64,000 bases of DNA from the NCBI RefSeq assembly GCF_021261315.1, contig NZ_JAJSAX010000002.1:434001-498000 (forward strand), in the 5' to 3' direction. Shown here piece after piece: positions 46,699 through 55,068 of this stretch. Below the pieces are notes generated by a model. That model was given only the letters and a program-made list of their open reading frames with translations. It was not told the origin of the DNA and did not search any database. Origin of the DNA: Epilithonimonas sp. JDS. GTDB taxonomy: Bacteria > Bacteroidota > Bacteroidia > Flavobacteriales > Weeksellaceae. The position numbers were made by a program, and so were the translations under genes. The stretch's first letter is position 1, and each line of letters begins with the position of its first letter.

Positions 46699-47053
46699 TG
46701 TTTTTGTTTTATATCTTTTTTGAACACGACGTTCAGAGAGGTTTTTCTTATTAAATGTTTTGAGTTCGCAATGCCGTTTTTAACGCAAAGATTTTATCTT
46801 GAAACTGTTGATTTCTAAGTATGCAAAGGCAAATAACTTTGCTTCGCGAAGCTTACGTACAAGCTTAATAAAATCAACTTGTTGATTTTATGTTTATTTA
46901 TTTTTTTCTATTACTGCTTTTAGTCATTTAAAAATTGTTCAAAATTATTTCCCCAGCCCTAAAGGGTGTAATTTTGACCAATTTTTAAGAGAATTTTTCC
47001 TCCCTTTAGGGTTGGGGCAAAGAAAAAATTCTTTTGAAAATTTACACGCCAAA
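46699..47053. other. Repeat-bearing intergenic region between the TolC and HlyD genes
   Basis: No gene is seen in these 355 bp. They contain a partial copy of the R1-R3 repeat (TTTTTAACGCAAAG near 46778, with a CTTTGCTTCGCGAAGC palindrome near 46838) and an inverted repeat at 46951-47017. The gap interrupts an otherwise compact efflux gene set. Confidence 0.6.
46951..47017. repeat. Inverted repeat CCCCAGCCCTAAAGGG / CCCTTTAGGGTTGGGG
   Basis: The 16-bp arms (one G-T difference) are separated by 35 bp. It has the look of a small interspersed palindromic element, between tolC and the adaptor gene. Confidence 0.6.
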
Positions 47054-48364
47054 TCAAAGTGTCCCAGTAGATTTCAATAAGTTATAATATTGATACAGTA
47101 CATTGATTTCCGCATTCGCAAAGTCTAGTTCTGACTGAAGTTTCTGGTTTTGCGCATCAATCATTTCCGCCTGCACCGCCAACTGATTGAGGTATTTTGC
47201 TTCAGTGATTTTATAGTTTTCTTCCGCCAGTCTTTTCGCATCATTTAAAATATCGGCCTGCTGAATCGCTTCCTGATATTTGACGTAAGAAGCGTTTACA
47301 TTCATATCAATATTCTGTTGGGTAAAAGTCAAAGCGTCATTAGCCTGTATTTTCTGGAATTCGCCCAGCTTTACTTTTTCTTTGGTTTTATACAGATTAT
47401 CGATGTTGTAGCTTAAAGAAATTCCACCCTGCCAACCGCTCGCATACATATCCAATACAGGATTTCTATTGGTAATCGGCCTTTGCAGACTGTACCCACC
47501 AAAACCGGAAAGCGTGGGCATTCTGTCGGTTTTGATAATTTCAATATTTTTGTCGGCAACGCCGATGTTGGTTTGCGCAGATTTCAATTGTGGATTACTG
47601 TCGTGAGCAAGATTTAAATAATAATCCATTCCAATTCCCGATTCTTTATTTTCTAAATTTTCGACCGGAATAATTTCGGTATCGGCAGGCAATCCTAAAC
47701 CGATATTTAAATTGTAATTAAGGATTTTTCTGTTGTTGGCTAAAGTCAGAATGCTTTGGTCAAGATTTTTAATCGCCAGTTCCCCACGGATGACTTCATT
47801 TCTCGTTACCATTCCCTGTTTGTAAAAATCGTTGATGTTCTTCAAACGTTGCTGAGCCAGTTTTTTATTATTATCAAAAACCGATTGTTGATTGATTATT
47901 TTATAAACATCCAGATAATTAGATATCACTAAAAATTTCACATCCTGCTGATTCTTTTCTAAATCCAGTTCAGAAAGCTGTTCACGAAGGCCTGCCAGTT
48001 CAATTGATTTATTGACCAATCCGCCTTTGAAAATCAGTTGAGTAGCCTGCACACCATACGTACTTCCGTAATGAGGCATCGGAATCGAGGTTGAGTTAGA
48101 GAAATCTTTGTCGATTGCCACTACGTTTCCTAAATAGAATTGAGTTGTTGAAGCTGTGATTGAAGGAAGTTTCCGAAGTTTTGTAATATCGGTCTGCTGT
48201 TTGGCAATATTGATATTCTGCGCAGAAACTTTTAACTGATAGTGATTCTGAAGCGCCAGTTCGGCAACTTCATTCGCTGTCATCTGTTTTATTTCTTGTG
48301 AAAAAAACAGCGTAGGAAAAATAGCTATCACGAGTGATAGTGCTGTTTTAATGTTCTTTGTCAT
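47054..48364 (-). CDS. TolC family outer-membrane efflux protein
   Basis: The protein has a signal peptide (LSLVIAIFPTLFFSQ, about residues 9-23) and two repeated OEP halves made mostly of long helices (ELALQNHYQLKVSAQNINIA and LAHDSNPQLKSAQTNIGVAD). The 436-aa length and absence of a lipobox cysteine point to the TolC rather than the OprM subtype. A promoter with a palindromic operator overlapping its -33 box lies directly upstream, and the gene heads the TolC-HlyD-MFS set. Confidence 0.9.
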   Translation of the reverse strand: MTKNIKTALSLVIAIFPTLFFSQEIKQMTANEVAELALQNHYQLKVSAQNINIAKQQTDITKLRKLPSITASTTQFYLGNVVAIDKDFSNSTSIPMPHYGSTYGVQATQLIFKGGLVNKSIELAGLREQLSELDLEKNQQDVKFLVISNYLDVYKIINQQSVFDNNKKLAQQRLKNINDFYKQGMVTRNEVIRGELAIKNLDQSILTLANNRKILNYNLNIGLGLPADTEIIPVENLENKESGIGMDYYLNLAHDSNPQLKSAQTNIGVADKNIEIIKTDRMPTLSGFGGYSLQRPITNRNPVLDMYASGWQGGISLSYNIDNLYKTKEKVKLGEFQKIQANDALTFTQQNIDMNVNASYVKYQEAIQQADILNDAKRLAEENYKITEAKYLNQLAVQAEMIDAQNQKLQSELDFANAEINVLYQYYNLLKSTGTL

Positions 48365-48383
48365 TTTACCTTGTTTTACGAAG

Positions 48384-48414
48384 CAAAGTTACGACGGATG
48401 CAATCTCAAACAAA
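48384..48414 (-). promoter_or_regulatory. Promoter of the TolC-HlyD-MFS operon
   Basis: On the minus strand a -33 TTTG (48411-48414) is separated by exactly 19 bp from the -7 box TAACTTTG (48384-48391), the best flavobacterial promoter match in the window. The ATG follows 19 bp after the -7 box. The -33 lies inside the palindrome at 48402-48425. Confidence 0.75.
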
Positions 48415-48425
48415 TGTTTGAGATT
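48402..48425. promoter_or_regulatory. Palindromic operator of the TolC-HlyD-MFS operon
   Basis: Perfect 11-bp arms (AATCTCAAACA and its complement) flank a two-base centre. The core TCAAACAAATGTTTGA is repeated exactly at 56392-56407, upstream of the RND pump. Overlap with the -33 box suggests a repressor, probably a TetR-type dimer. Confidence 0.7.
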
Positions 48426-48452
48426 TGGAAAAAGATGTTCAAATGTAGGATT

Positions 48453-49298
48453 TTAACCTTCGAACTGATTTCGGTATTGGGAAGGGCTGACCTCGAGATG
48501 TTTCTTAAAAAAGTGAGAAAACGAATACTGGTCGCTGAAACCAAGTATTGTCGAAATCTCTGAAACAGGCTTTTTAGAAGAGTTTAATAAAACCTTTGCC
48601 TCATTGATTACAATTAAAGCAATAATCTGACTCGCCGACTTTCCGGTAATGGCTTTTACCACCGACGAAAGATGTCTGGTTGTAATCGACTGACGTTCGG
48701 CATAGAATTCCACCGTTCTGTCATTATGATGATGAGAAGCCAAATCATTGAGAAAAACGAAAACAATTTCCTCCTGTCTCGACATCTGATTCATTGAGTT
48801 GCTGTCCTCGTTGGATATAATCCCAGCCATTTGGTAACAGAAAACCGAGAAAAGGTGCTCCACCATTTCCTTTTTATAAGTCATCTCTGTCTGAGAATCG
48901 AGAATATATTTTAAAAAATTGACACTTTTCCAAACTACATCCATATCATCCTGATGAAAAGGAACGCCCACATTCATCTGCTGACGGAAATATCGGTACG
49001 TTATTAAACGGTTGAATTTCAATGACAAAGCTGAAATAAATTCTCTCTTATAAGAAACCATTCTCGATTGGAAATCGTCACTTACGGAAATGAGTTCGTA
49101 AACAGTCTGCGGGTCGGTCACCATAAACATATTGGCAGACAGCTCGAGATCGCTGAAATGCTGTCGCAGTTTAATAGAACCGCTTCTGATAAAGATAAAA
49201 GCAGGATTATCGGGACGGAAAGGTTTGTCGGCGGAGATTCTTTCAAAGATATTGTGTTGCGTAAAAATCTCGACCCCGAATTTTTCTAAAGCAGACAT
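48453..49298 (-). CDS. AraC family transcriptional regulator
   Basis: The N-terminal cupin-like sensing domain (about 1-160) is followed by an AraC/XylS double helix-turn-helix (about 185-280), with AKVLLNSSKKPVSEISTILG and FSDQYSFSHFFKKHLEVSPS. It is co-directional with, and 88 bp upstream of, the TolC gene, so local control of the efflux operon is likely. A TAAATTTG box ends four bases before its ATG. Confidence 0.88.
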   Translation of the reverse strand: MSALEKFGVEIFTQHNIFERISADKPFRPDNPAFIFIRSGSIKLRQHFSDLELSANMFMVTDPQTVYELISVSDDFQSRMVSYKREFISALSLKFNRLITYRYFRQQMNVGVPFHQDDMDVVWKSVNFLKYILDSQTEMTYKKEMVEHLFSVFCYQMAGIISNEDSNSMNQMSRQEEIVFVFLNDLASHHHNDRTVEFYAERQSITTRHLSSVVKAITGKSASQIIALIVINEAKVLLNSSKKPVSEISTILGFSDQYSFSHFFKKHLEVSPSQYRNQFEG

Positions 49299-49302
49299 TG
49301 GG

Positions 49303-49310
49303 CAAATTTA
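49303..49310 (-). promoter_or_regulatory. Putative -7 element of the AraC regulator gene
   Basis: TAAATTTG on the minus strand fits TAnnTTTG but lies only four bases before the ATG at 49298, so the transcript would be nearly leaderless. Confidence 0.4.
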
Positions 49311-49395
49311 ACGATTTCTAATTTTGAACAGAAGTTAGAGATTAGATTTTAGAAATTAGAGATTAATTGATTCTATAATGAGGAAAACTAAACAA

Positions 49396-49425
49396 AAAAC
49401 CTCAGAGAAAACTCCCTGAGGTTTT
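49396..49425 (-). terminator. Terminator after the AIM24 gene and its 3' element
   Basis: A perfect 10-bp stem (AAAACCTCAG / CTGAGGTTTT) with a ten-base loop is followed on the minus strand by a T-rich tail (TTTTTTGTTT). It lies beyond the structured element, so that element would be inside the AIM24 transcript. Confidence 0.8.
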
Positions 49426-49432
49426 GGACATT

Positions 49433-49540
49433 CATAGCCCCGATAGTAGCGGCATCCTTTTTTGTCTTTCGTGAAATGTTCTACTAATGACAAAACGCTG
49501 AAGACAAAAAAGATATAGCGAATAGCGGGATTAAGCTCCT
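49433..49540 (-). ncRNA. Structured 3'-UTR element, copy 4 (Flavo-1-like)
   Basis: On the minus strand it begins AGGAGCTTAATCCCGCT six bases after the AIM24 stop codon and ends CTATCGGGGCTATGA. The apical stem is CTTTTTTGTCTT / AAGACAAAAAAG (12 bp). A rho-independent terminator follows directly, which places the element in the 3' untranslated region and supports the chosen strand. Confidence 0.7.
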
Positions 49541-49546
49541 AAAAAT

Positions 49547-50239
49547 TTATTTTGTTACGACGTAAACTTCCTCGTATGGCTGAATCAGCACCCAACCGTT
49601 GCCGGAAAATTTCATTTGGAATTCTTCGCCACTTCCTCTGCCGATGAGGCTTTTGAGGGAAACGTTGGTTTTGAGTTCTGGTGTCAGATTTCCGGACCAC
49701 GCAACTGTTGCATTTGGGTCTGTGAAAACTGGATTTTCTGGTGTTACCAAAAGTGTCAATGGATGCCCGTGGGTTGTGATGGCGATGTGACCGGTTCCCG
49801 TAAGTTTTACTTGGAAAAGTCCGCCTGCCATTACACCTGCGATGCTTTTCAGCATTTTGATGTCGCTTTTGATGCTTTGGTCGTGCGCCAAAACGTCGTT
49901 TCCGTTGACTGAAATGGATTCGTTATTAAGGTGTAGGATTCTTACCTTTTTGCCGTTGTCTGCAACGTACAATCTGCCGGTTCCTTCGGCTTTCATCAGT
50001 TTTGTGCCTTCGCCCGAAATTGCTTTTTTGAGAAGGTTGCCCAGTCCGCCGGAAAGCATTCCTTGTCTTTCGAAATTGACGTTCCCAACGTAGCCCACCA
50101 TACTTCCGGCCTTTGTCCAGACTGCCTGATTGTTCAGATTGATTTCGAGAAGTTCTGGTTTCTCCAGCTCGAAATAGTCTTTTTCCTGTGAATTTTCTTT
50201 GGTCTCGTTGACGAAAGCTTCGATTGAAAATTTGCTCAT
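49547..50239 (-). CDS. AIM24 family protein
   Basis: A 230-aa beta-rich protein matching the AIM24/TRAP-like fold: PELLEINLNNQAVWTKAGSM, GTGRLYVADNGKKVRILHL, LTGTGHIAITTHGHPLTLLV and a final EEFQMKFSGNGWVLIQPYEE. No signal peptide or membrane helix. Bacterial homologues have no settled function. It stands alone between the RND operon and the AraC gene. Confidence 0.85.
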   Translation of the reverse strand: MSKFSIEAFVNETKENSQEKDYFELEKPELLEINLNNQAVWTKAGSMVGYVGNVNFERQGMLSGGLGNLLKKAISGEGTKLMKAEGTGRLYVADNGKKVRILHLNNESISVNGNDVLAHDQSIKSDIKMLKSIAGVMAGGLFQVKLTGTGHIAITTHGHPLTLLVTPENPVFTDPNATVAWSGNLTPELKTNVSLKSLIGRGSGEEFQMKFSGNGWVLIQPYEEVYVVTK

Positions 50240-50296
50240 ACTTTATTTTTTTTGGTCTTACCAAACTAAGGATTTTTTTGATAGGATTAATATTAA

Positions 50297-50328
50297 ATAA
50301 AGAAAAACCCAACAAAATTGTCAGGTTT
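50297..50328 (-). terminator. Terminator of the RND efflux operon
   Basis: A 10-bp stem (AAACCTGACA / TGTTGGGTTT on the minus strand, two G-T pairs) with an ATTT loop is followed by TTCTTTATTT, 27 bp after the OprM-like gene. Confidence 0.7.
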
Positions 50329-50355
50329 TAAATATAATAGGTAAAAATTTGGTCT

Positions 50356-51753
50356 CTAAAATTGTCCGCCTCCGAGTGCTCTGTAGAATTCGGTAACGGC
50401 CTGCAATTGTTGCAATTTGTCATTCACGCCGGAAAGTCTGGCTTGCAGTAAGGATTGCTCGGATGTCAACACATTCACGTAATTGGTATTGGATGAGTAG
50501 GTTAACAATTCCTTGTTGTATTCCAGTGCTTTTTCCAAAGACTGGATTTGAAGTTGTCTTGTGCTTTCTTTTTCTTTCGCTTTTTGGTAAGACAGTAATG
50601 AGTTTGAAACTTCGGAACCTGCTGTCAATAATGTCTTTTCAAATGTATAGTAGGCCTGCATTTTTCGCGCTTCCATTATTCTGACCTGTGCTTTTCTGGT
50701 TCCCATTTGGAAGATATTCTGCGTTACCGTTCCTCCGAGTGTGTAAAACAAAGAATTGGTGAAAAAACTTTCCAAAGTTCTGGACGATAAGCCCAAAGTT
50801 CCCGTGATGCTGATGGTAGGATAAACCTGCGCCATTGCCATATTTTTGTTTTCGAAAGCTTGTCGGAAGGTCAATTCTGCAGCCTGAACATCGGGACGGT
50901 TTTTCAGTAGTGATGCAGGAACTCCGGTTTTCAAATCGGTGTAAACGACTTGGGAATCAATGGAATTTCTCTCGATGGATTGCGGATTGTCATTCATCAA
51001 AATAGTCAAGGCATTTTCTGTCTGTTGGATTTGCAGTTCCAAATCCGGAACCGTCAACTGTGCTGAATAAAGATTGGCCTTGCTCTGCTCCACATCTGCG
51101 CCGGTCAAATAAGCGGCGTGCATCAAAAGCTCGACAGTTTCCACATCTTTTTTACGGAGTTCGATGGTTTGCTTGGTGATTTCCAATTGTTTATCCAAAG
51201 AAATCAATTGATAGTACAAACTGGCGGCCTGCGCAACCATTTGCGTCTGAACAGCACGTTTCGCCGCATCGGTCTGAAGAAATCCTGCGTAAGCTGAGTT
51301 TTTCAGCGCTTTGATTCTTCCCCAAACATCTATTTCCCAACCTGTGGAAATCCCCAATCTGTAAACCAACAAATCGGGCATTACAAAATTGCCACCTTGT
51401 GCTGCGCCACTATTTTTAGTTTCCGTGATAGAAGCAACACCATCTACACTTGGAAGATTTTGAAGTTTGGATTGTTTGAAAACCGCGCTGGCTTCCTGAA
51501 TCCTAGTAACGGCTATTTTTAAATCCAGATTGTTCTGAATAGTCTTATTGATAATCCCTTGAAGTTTTTCATCGGTGAAAATCTGCTTCCAACCTACATT
51601 TGCAACAGACGTGCTGTCACTATTGGTTTTTTGTCGGAAGAGATTGTCCTTTCGGCTTTGCTCTACCTCGGGAGTTTTATAAGTATCTGTGACTTTACAC
51701 GAGTAAAAGAAACCAGCGACACCTGCTAATATGATTAGATTTTTTAAATTCAT
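50356..51753 (-). CDS. OprM/NodT-type outer-membrane efflux lipoprotein
   Basis: The lipoprotein signal (LIILAGVAGFFYSC, Cys at residue 19) and two OEP repeats (LQGIINKTIQNNLDLKIAVT; VPASLLKNRPDVQAAELTFR) define the NodT/OprM/CmeC branch. The 465-aa length is typical. It provides the outer-membrane channel for the AcrA-AcrB pair encoded just upstream (65-bp gap). Confidence 0.92.
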   Translation of the reverse strand: MNLKNLIILAGVAGFFYSCKVTDTYKTPEVEQSRKDNLFRQKTNSDSTSVANVGWKQIFTDEKLQGIINKTIQNNLDLKIAVTRIQEASAVFKQSKLQNLPSVDGVASITETKNSGAAQGGNFVMPDLLVYRLGISTGWEIDVWGRIKALKNSAYAGFLQTDAAKRAVQTQMVAQAASLYYQLISLDKQLEITKQTIELRKKDVETVELLMHAAYLTGADVEQSKANLYSAQLTVPDLELQIQQTENALTILMNDNPQSIERNSIDSQVVYTDLKTGVPASLLKNRPDVQAAELTFRQAFENKNMAMAQVYPTISITGTLGLSSRTLESFFTNSLFYTLGGTVTQNIFQMGTRKAQVRIMEARKMQAYYTFEKTLLTAGSEVSNSLLSYQKAKEKESTRQLQIQSLEKALEYNKELLTYSSNTNYVNVLTSEQSLLQARLSGVNDKLQQLQAVTEFYRALGGGQF

Positions 51754-51818
51754 CTGTTAGATTTAATTTTAAAGAGGTCATATGCAACGCTATGCGTTTC
51801 ATTGTTCTCAACTTTTGG

Positions 51819-54800
51819 TTATTCGCTTAGTTCGCCTTCGTATTTATCAGACACTTTTTTGCTGCTCACTTTTTCCTGCAAATACATAAACACTGCAAAC
51901 AAAATCGGAATAAAAAACACTCCGAATATAGTTCCGAAAAGCATTCCTCCAATCGCTCCAATTCCGATGGATTGGTTACCGACAGCTCCAGCTCCAGTTG
52001 AAATCGCCAATGGAATCAAACCGAAAATGAACGCGAATGAGGTCATCAAAATCGGACGAAGTCTTTGCTTAGCACCACTGATTGCCGCGTGTGCGATCGT
52101 GTAGCCTTTTTTCCTTGCATCGAGGGCAAACTCTACAATTAGAATCGCATTCTTTGCCAAGAGTCCGATTAGCATAATTAATGAAATCTGCGTGTAAATA
52201 TTATTAGAACCACCAATCCAGCTACTGAACATCATTACACCAGCCAAACCAACCGGCAATGACAACATTACTGCAAATGGTAAGATATAACTCTCATATT
52301 GCGCTGCCAAAAGGAAATAAACGAATACACAACACAAGATGAAAATGTAAACCGTCTGTCCACCAGCTGTAACTTCTTCTCTCGTCAATCCGGAAAACTC
52401 GTAGCCATAACCTTGAGGTAAAGTTTCTTTTGCCACTTTTTCCACTGTAGTAATCGCATCTCCGGAAGAGAAACCGGGGTTTGGTGTTCCGTTGATTGAG
52501 ATTGCAGTAAATAGATTGAAACGTCCAATAGCTTGCGGACCATAAACTCTTCTTGCCGTGATGAATCTGCTTAAAGGCGCCATATCGCCATTTGAATTTC
52601 TTACCTGAACCATATTGAAACTTTCCAGATTTTCTCTGTCTTCAAAAGGTGCCTGATAAATTACACGGTATTGTTTCCCGAAAAGATTGACATTCGACGC
52701 GTAAACACCACCGTAATAACCTTGCATTGTACTCAAAATATCATTGACAGAGAATCCTGCAGCTTTGGTCGCGGCAATATCAATATCAATCATATATTGC
52801 GGATAGTTCGGATTGAATGATGTAAACGTCCTTTGAATATCAGGTTGCTGATTCATCTTATCAATAAAATCATTGGTCACTTTCGTCAAGTCAGCAATAC
52901 TTCCACCTTTCTGATCTTGGATCTGCATTTCGAAACCTGCGGCATTACCAAAACCTTGCAGAGTTGGTCTTCCGAAGAAAGTCATCTTCGCATCCTTGAT
53001 TCCGGCAGTTTCCTTGTACATCCTCGCAACGAAGGATTGAAGGTCGGTGCCTTTATCGGTTCTGTCTTTCCAGTCTTTCAGTTTTACGATGAGCATTCCG
53101 TTATTCGAGCCACTTCCACTGATCATTCCCCGACCGGAAACTTTGAAAATATGCAGAACTTCCGGTTGTTTTTTAACGATGTCTTCCACTTTTTGCATCA
53201 CTGCTTTCGTTCGGTTTTCATTGGAACCGATAGGAAGCGAGATATCCATAAAAATCCCACCCATATCTTCACTTGGAACGAAGGATTTCGGTGTGGTATT
53301 CATTAGCCAAACGAAGATTCCTGCAAAAACAGCTAATCCTGCAAATGCCATCCATTTTTTTCTTAATAAAAATAAAATTCCACGCGTATATTTCTTTACC
53401 ATTGCATCAAAAATGATGTTGAAATTGGTAAAAAATCGTTGAAGGAAATTCTTTTTCTGCTCTTCGTGAGAATGAGGTTTTAGGAAAATCGCACATAACG
53501 CGGGACTTAAAGTCAAGGCATTAACGGCTGATAATATAATTGAAATTGCTAATGTTAAACCAAACTGCTTGTAGAAAACTCCAGCTGATCCTGAAATAAA
53601 ACTTACCGGAATGAAAACTGCTGCCATTACCAATGTAATACTGATAATCGCCCCACTGATCTCATCCATCGCCGTCACGGATGCTCGAAGCGGAGATTTT
53701 TCGCCTTGTTCCAGCTTACTGTGAACGGCTTCTACAACCACGATCGCATCATCGACTACAATTCCCACTGCTAAGATCAATGCGAAAAGCGTTAATAAAT
53801 TAATCGTAAATCCAAAAATACTCAGAAAGAAGAACGTTCCAACAATTGCCACCGGAACCGAAATTGCCGGAATCAACGTTGAACGCCAATCCTGTAAGAA
53901 AAGGAAAACCACGATAAATACGAGAATAAATGCTTCAAACAACGTATGAATTACTTTCTCAATAGATGCATCTAAAAAGTCATTTGCATTTACCAAAGCT
54001 TCATATCGCACTCCTTTCGGGAAAGACTCCTGAGCTTTATCAAGAACTGCAATCGATTGATTAATAACATCCTGAGCATTAGATCCAGCAGTCTGCGCAA
54101 CCGCCATACCAATAGATGGATGACCGTCTGTAAAACTGCTTCCTGTATAATCCTGCGCACCAAGCTCTACTCTAGCAACGTCTTTAAGTTTTAAAGTCTG
54201 TCCGTTTTCTGTTGCTTTGATAACGATATTGTCGAATTCAGGAATTTCTGTCAATCTCCCTTTATATTTTAAAGTATATCTGAAACTCTGGTCGCTCTCG
54301 TCGCCCAAACTTCCTGGTGCTGCTTCAATATTCTGCTCTGCTAAGATTGTACTGATGTCGGACGGAACCATTCCGTAAGATGCCATTTTGTTTGGATCAA
54401 GCCAAATTCTTATCGAATAATCCTTAGACCCGAAAACCGTCACATCTCCAACTCCAGTCACCCTTTTGATCTGCGGAACGATGTTGATGTTAGTATAATT
54501 TTGCAGAAAAGTCATATCATACGCAGGATTCTCACTGTAGAGCGAGAAAATCAATACGTTTGAACTTTGTCTTTTCGTTACCGTAACTCCGGCTTGCGTT
54601 ACCTCTCTTGGCAACAATGAATTCGCTCTGGAAACCCTGTTTTGAACGTTAACCGCCGCAATATCAGGATTCACTCCCTGCTTGAAATAGACAGTTACCG
54701 ATCCAGAACCATCATTGGTTGCAGAAGAGGTCATATAAGTCATTCCTTCCACCCCATTGATCTGCTCCTCCAGGGGAACGATTACACTTTTGAGGATCAC

Positions 54801-54965
54801 GTCGGCATTTGCACCTTGATAACTTGTGTTCACCACGACCGTTGGCGGCGCAATATCGGGATATTGAGAAACCGGCAAAGTCACAATTCCCAAAACACCG
54901 AGAATCACGATGATAATGGAAATTACGGTGGATAATACCGGACGTTCTATAAATTTTTTAAACAT
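51819..54965 (-). CDS. RND multidrug efflux permease (AcrB/HAE1 type)
   Basis: At 1048 aa it has the 12-helix, two-porter-domain layout of hydrophobe/amphiphile exporters. The N-terminus MFKKFIERPVLSTVISIIIV, the proton-relay aspartates in VGIVVDDAIVVVEAV, and GVEGMTYMTSSATNDGSGSV are signatures of AcrB. It uses the proton gradient to expel drugs, bile salts or solvents through the neighbouring OprM-like channel. It starts 103 bp after the adaptor gene. Confidence 0.95.
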   Translation of the reverse strand: MFKKFIERPVLSTVISIIIVILGVLGIVTLPVSQYPDIAPPTVVVNTSYQGANADVILKSVIVPLEEQINGVEGMTYMTSSATNDGSGSVTVYFKQGVNPDIAAVNVQNRVSRANSLLPREVTQAGVTVTKRQSSNVLIFSLYSENPAYDMTFLQNYTNINIVPQIKRVTGVGDVTVFGSKDYSIRIWLDPNKMASYGMVPSDISTILAEQNIEAAPGSLGDESDQSFRYTLKYKGRLTEIPEFDNIVIKATENGQTLKLKDVARVELGAQDYTGSSFTDGHPSIGMAVAQTAGSNAQDVINQSIAVLDKAQESFPKGVRYEALVNANDFLDASIEKVIHTLFEAFILVFIVVFLFLQDWRSTLIPAISVPVAIVGTFFFLSIFGFTINLLTLFALILAVGIVVDDAIVVVEAVHSKLEQGEKSPLRASVTAMDEISGAIISITLVMAAVFIPVSFISGSAGVFYKQFGLTLAISIILSAVNALTLSPALCAIFLKPHSHEEQKKNFLQRFFTNFNIIFDAMVKKYTRGILFLLRKKWMAFAGLAVFAGIFVWLMNTTPKSFVPSEDMGGIFMDISLPIGSNENRTKAVMQKVEDIVKKQPEVLHIFKVSGRGMISGSGSNNGMLIVKLKDWKDRTDKGTDLQSFVARMYKETAGIKDAKMTFFGRPTLQGFGNAAGFEMQIQDQKGGSIADLTKVTNDFIDKMNQQPDIQRTFTSFNPNYPQYMIDIDIAATKAAGFSVNDILSTMQGYYGGVYASNVNLFGKQYRVIYQAPFEDRENLESFNMVQVRNSNGDMAPLSRFITARRVYGPQAIGRFNLFTAISINGTPNPGFSSGDAITTVEKVAKETLPQGYGYEFSGLTREEVTAGGQTVYIFILCCVFVYFLLAAQYESYILPFAVMLSLPVGLAGVMMFSSWIGGSNNIYTQISLIMLIGLLAKNAILIVEFALDARKKGYTIAHAAISGAKQRLRPILMTSFAFIFGLIPLAISTGAGAVGNQSIGIGAIGGMLFGTIFGVFFIPILFAVFMYLQEKVSSKKVSDKYEGELSE

Positions 54966-55068
54966 ATAATTAGACTAAGAGAGGAAAGATGATAGAAAAA
55001 AGACTTTAATATTATTGTTAAATCTTAATTCGTTTTACTTTCATATTGATATATTGATAGGACTAATA

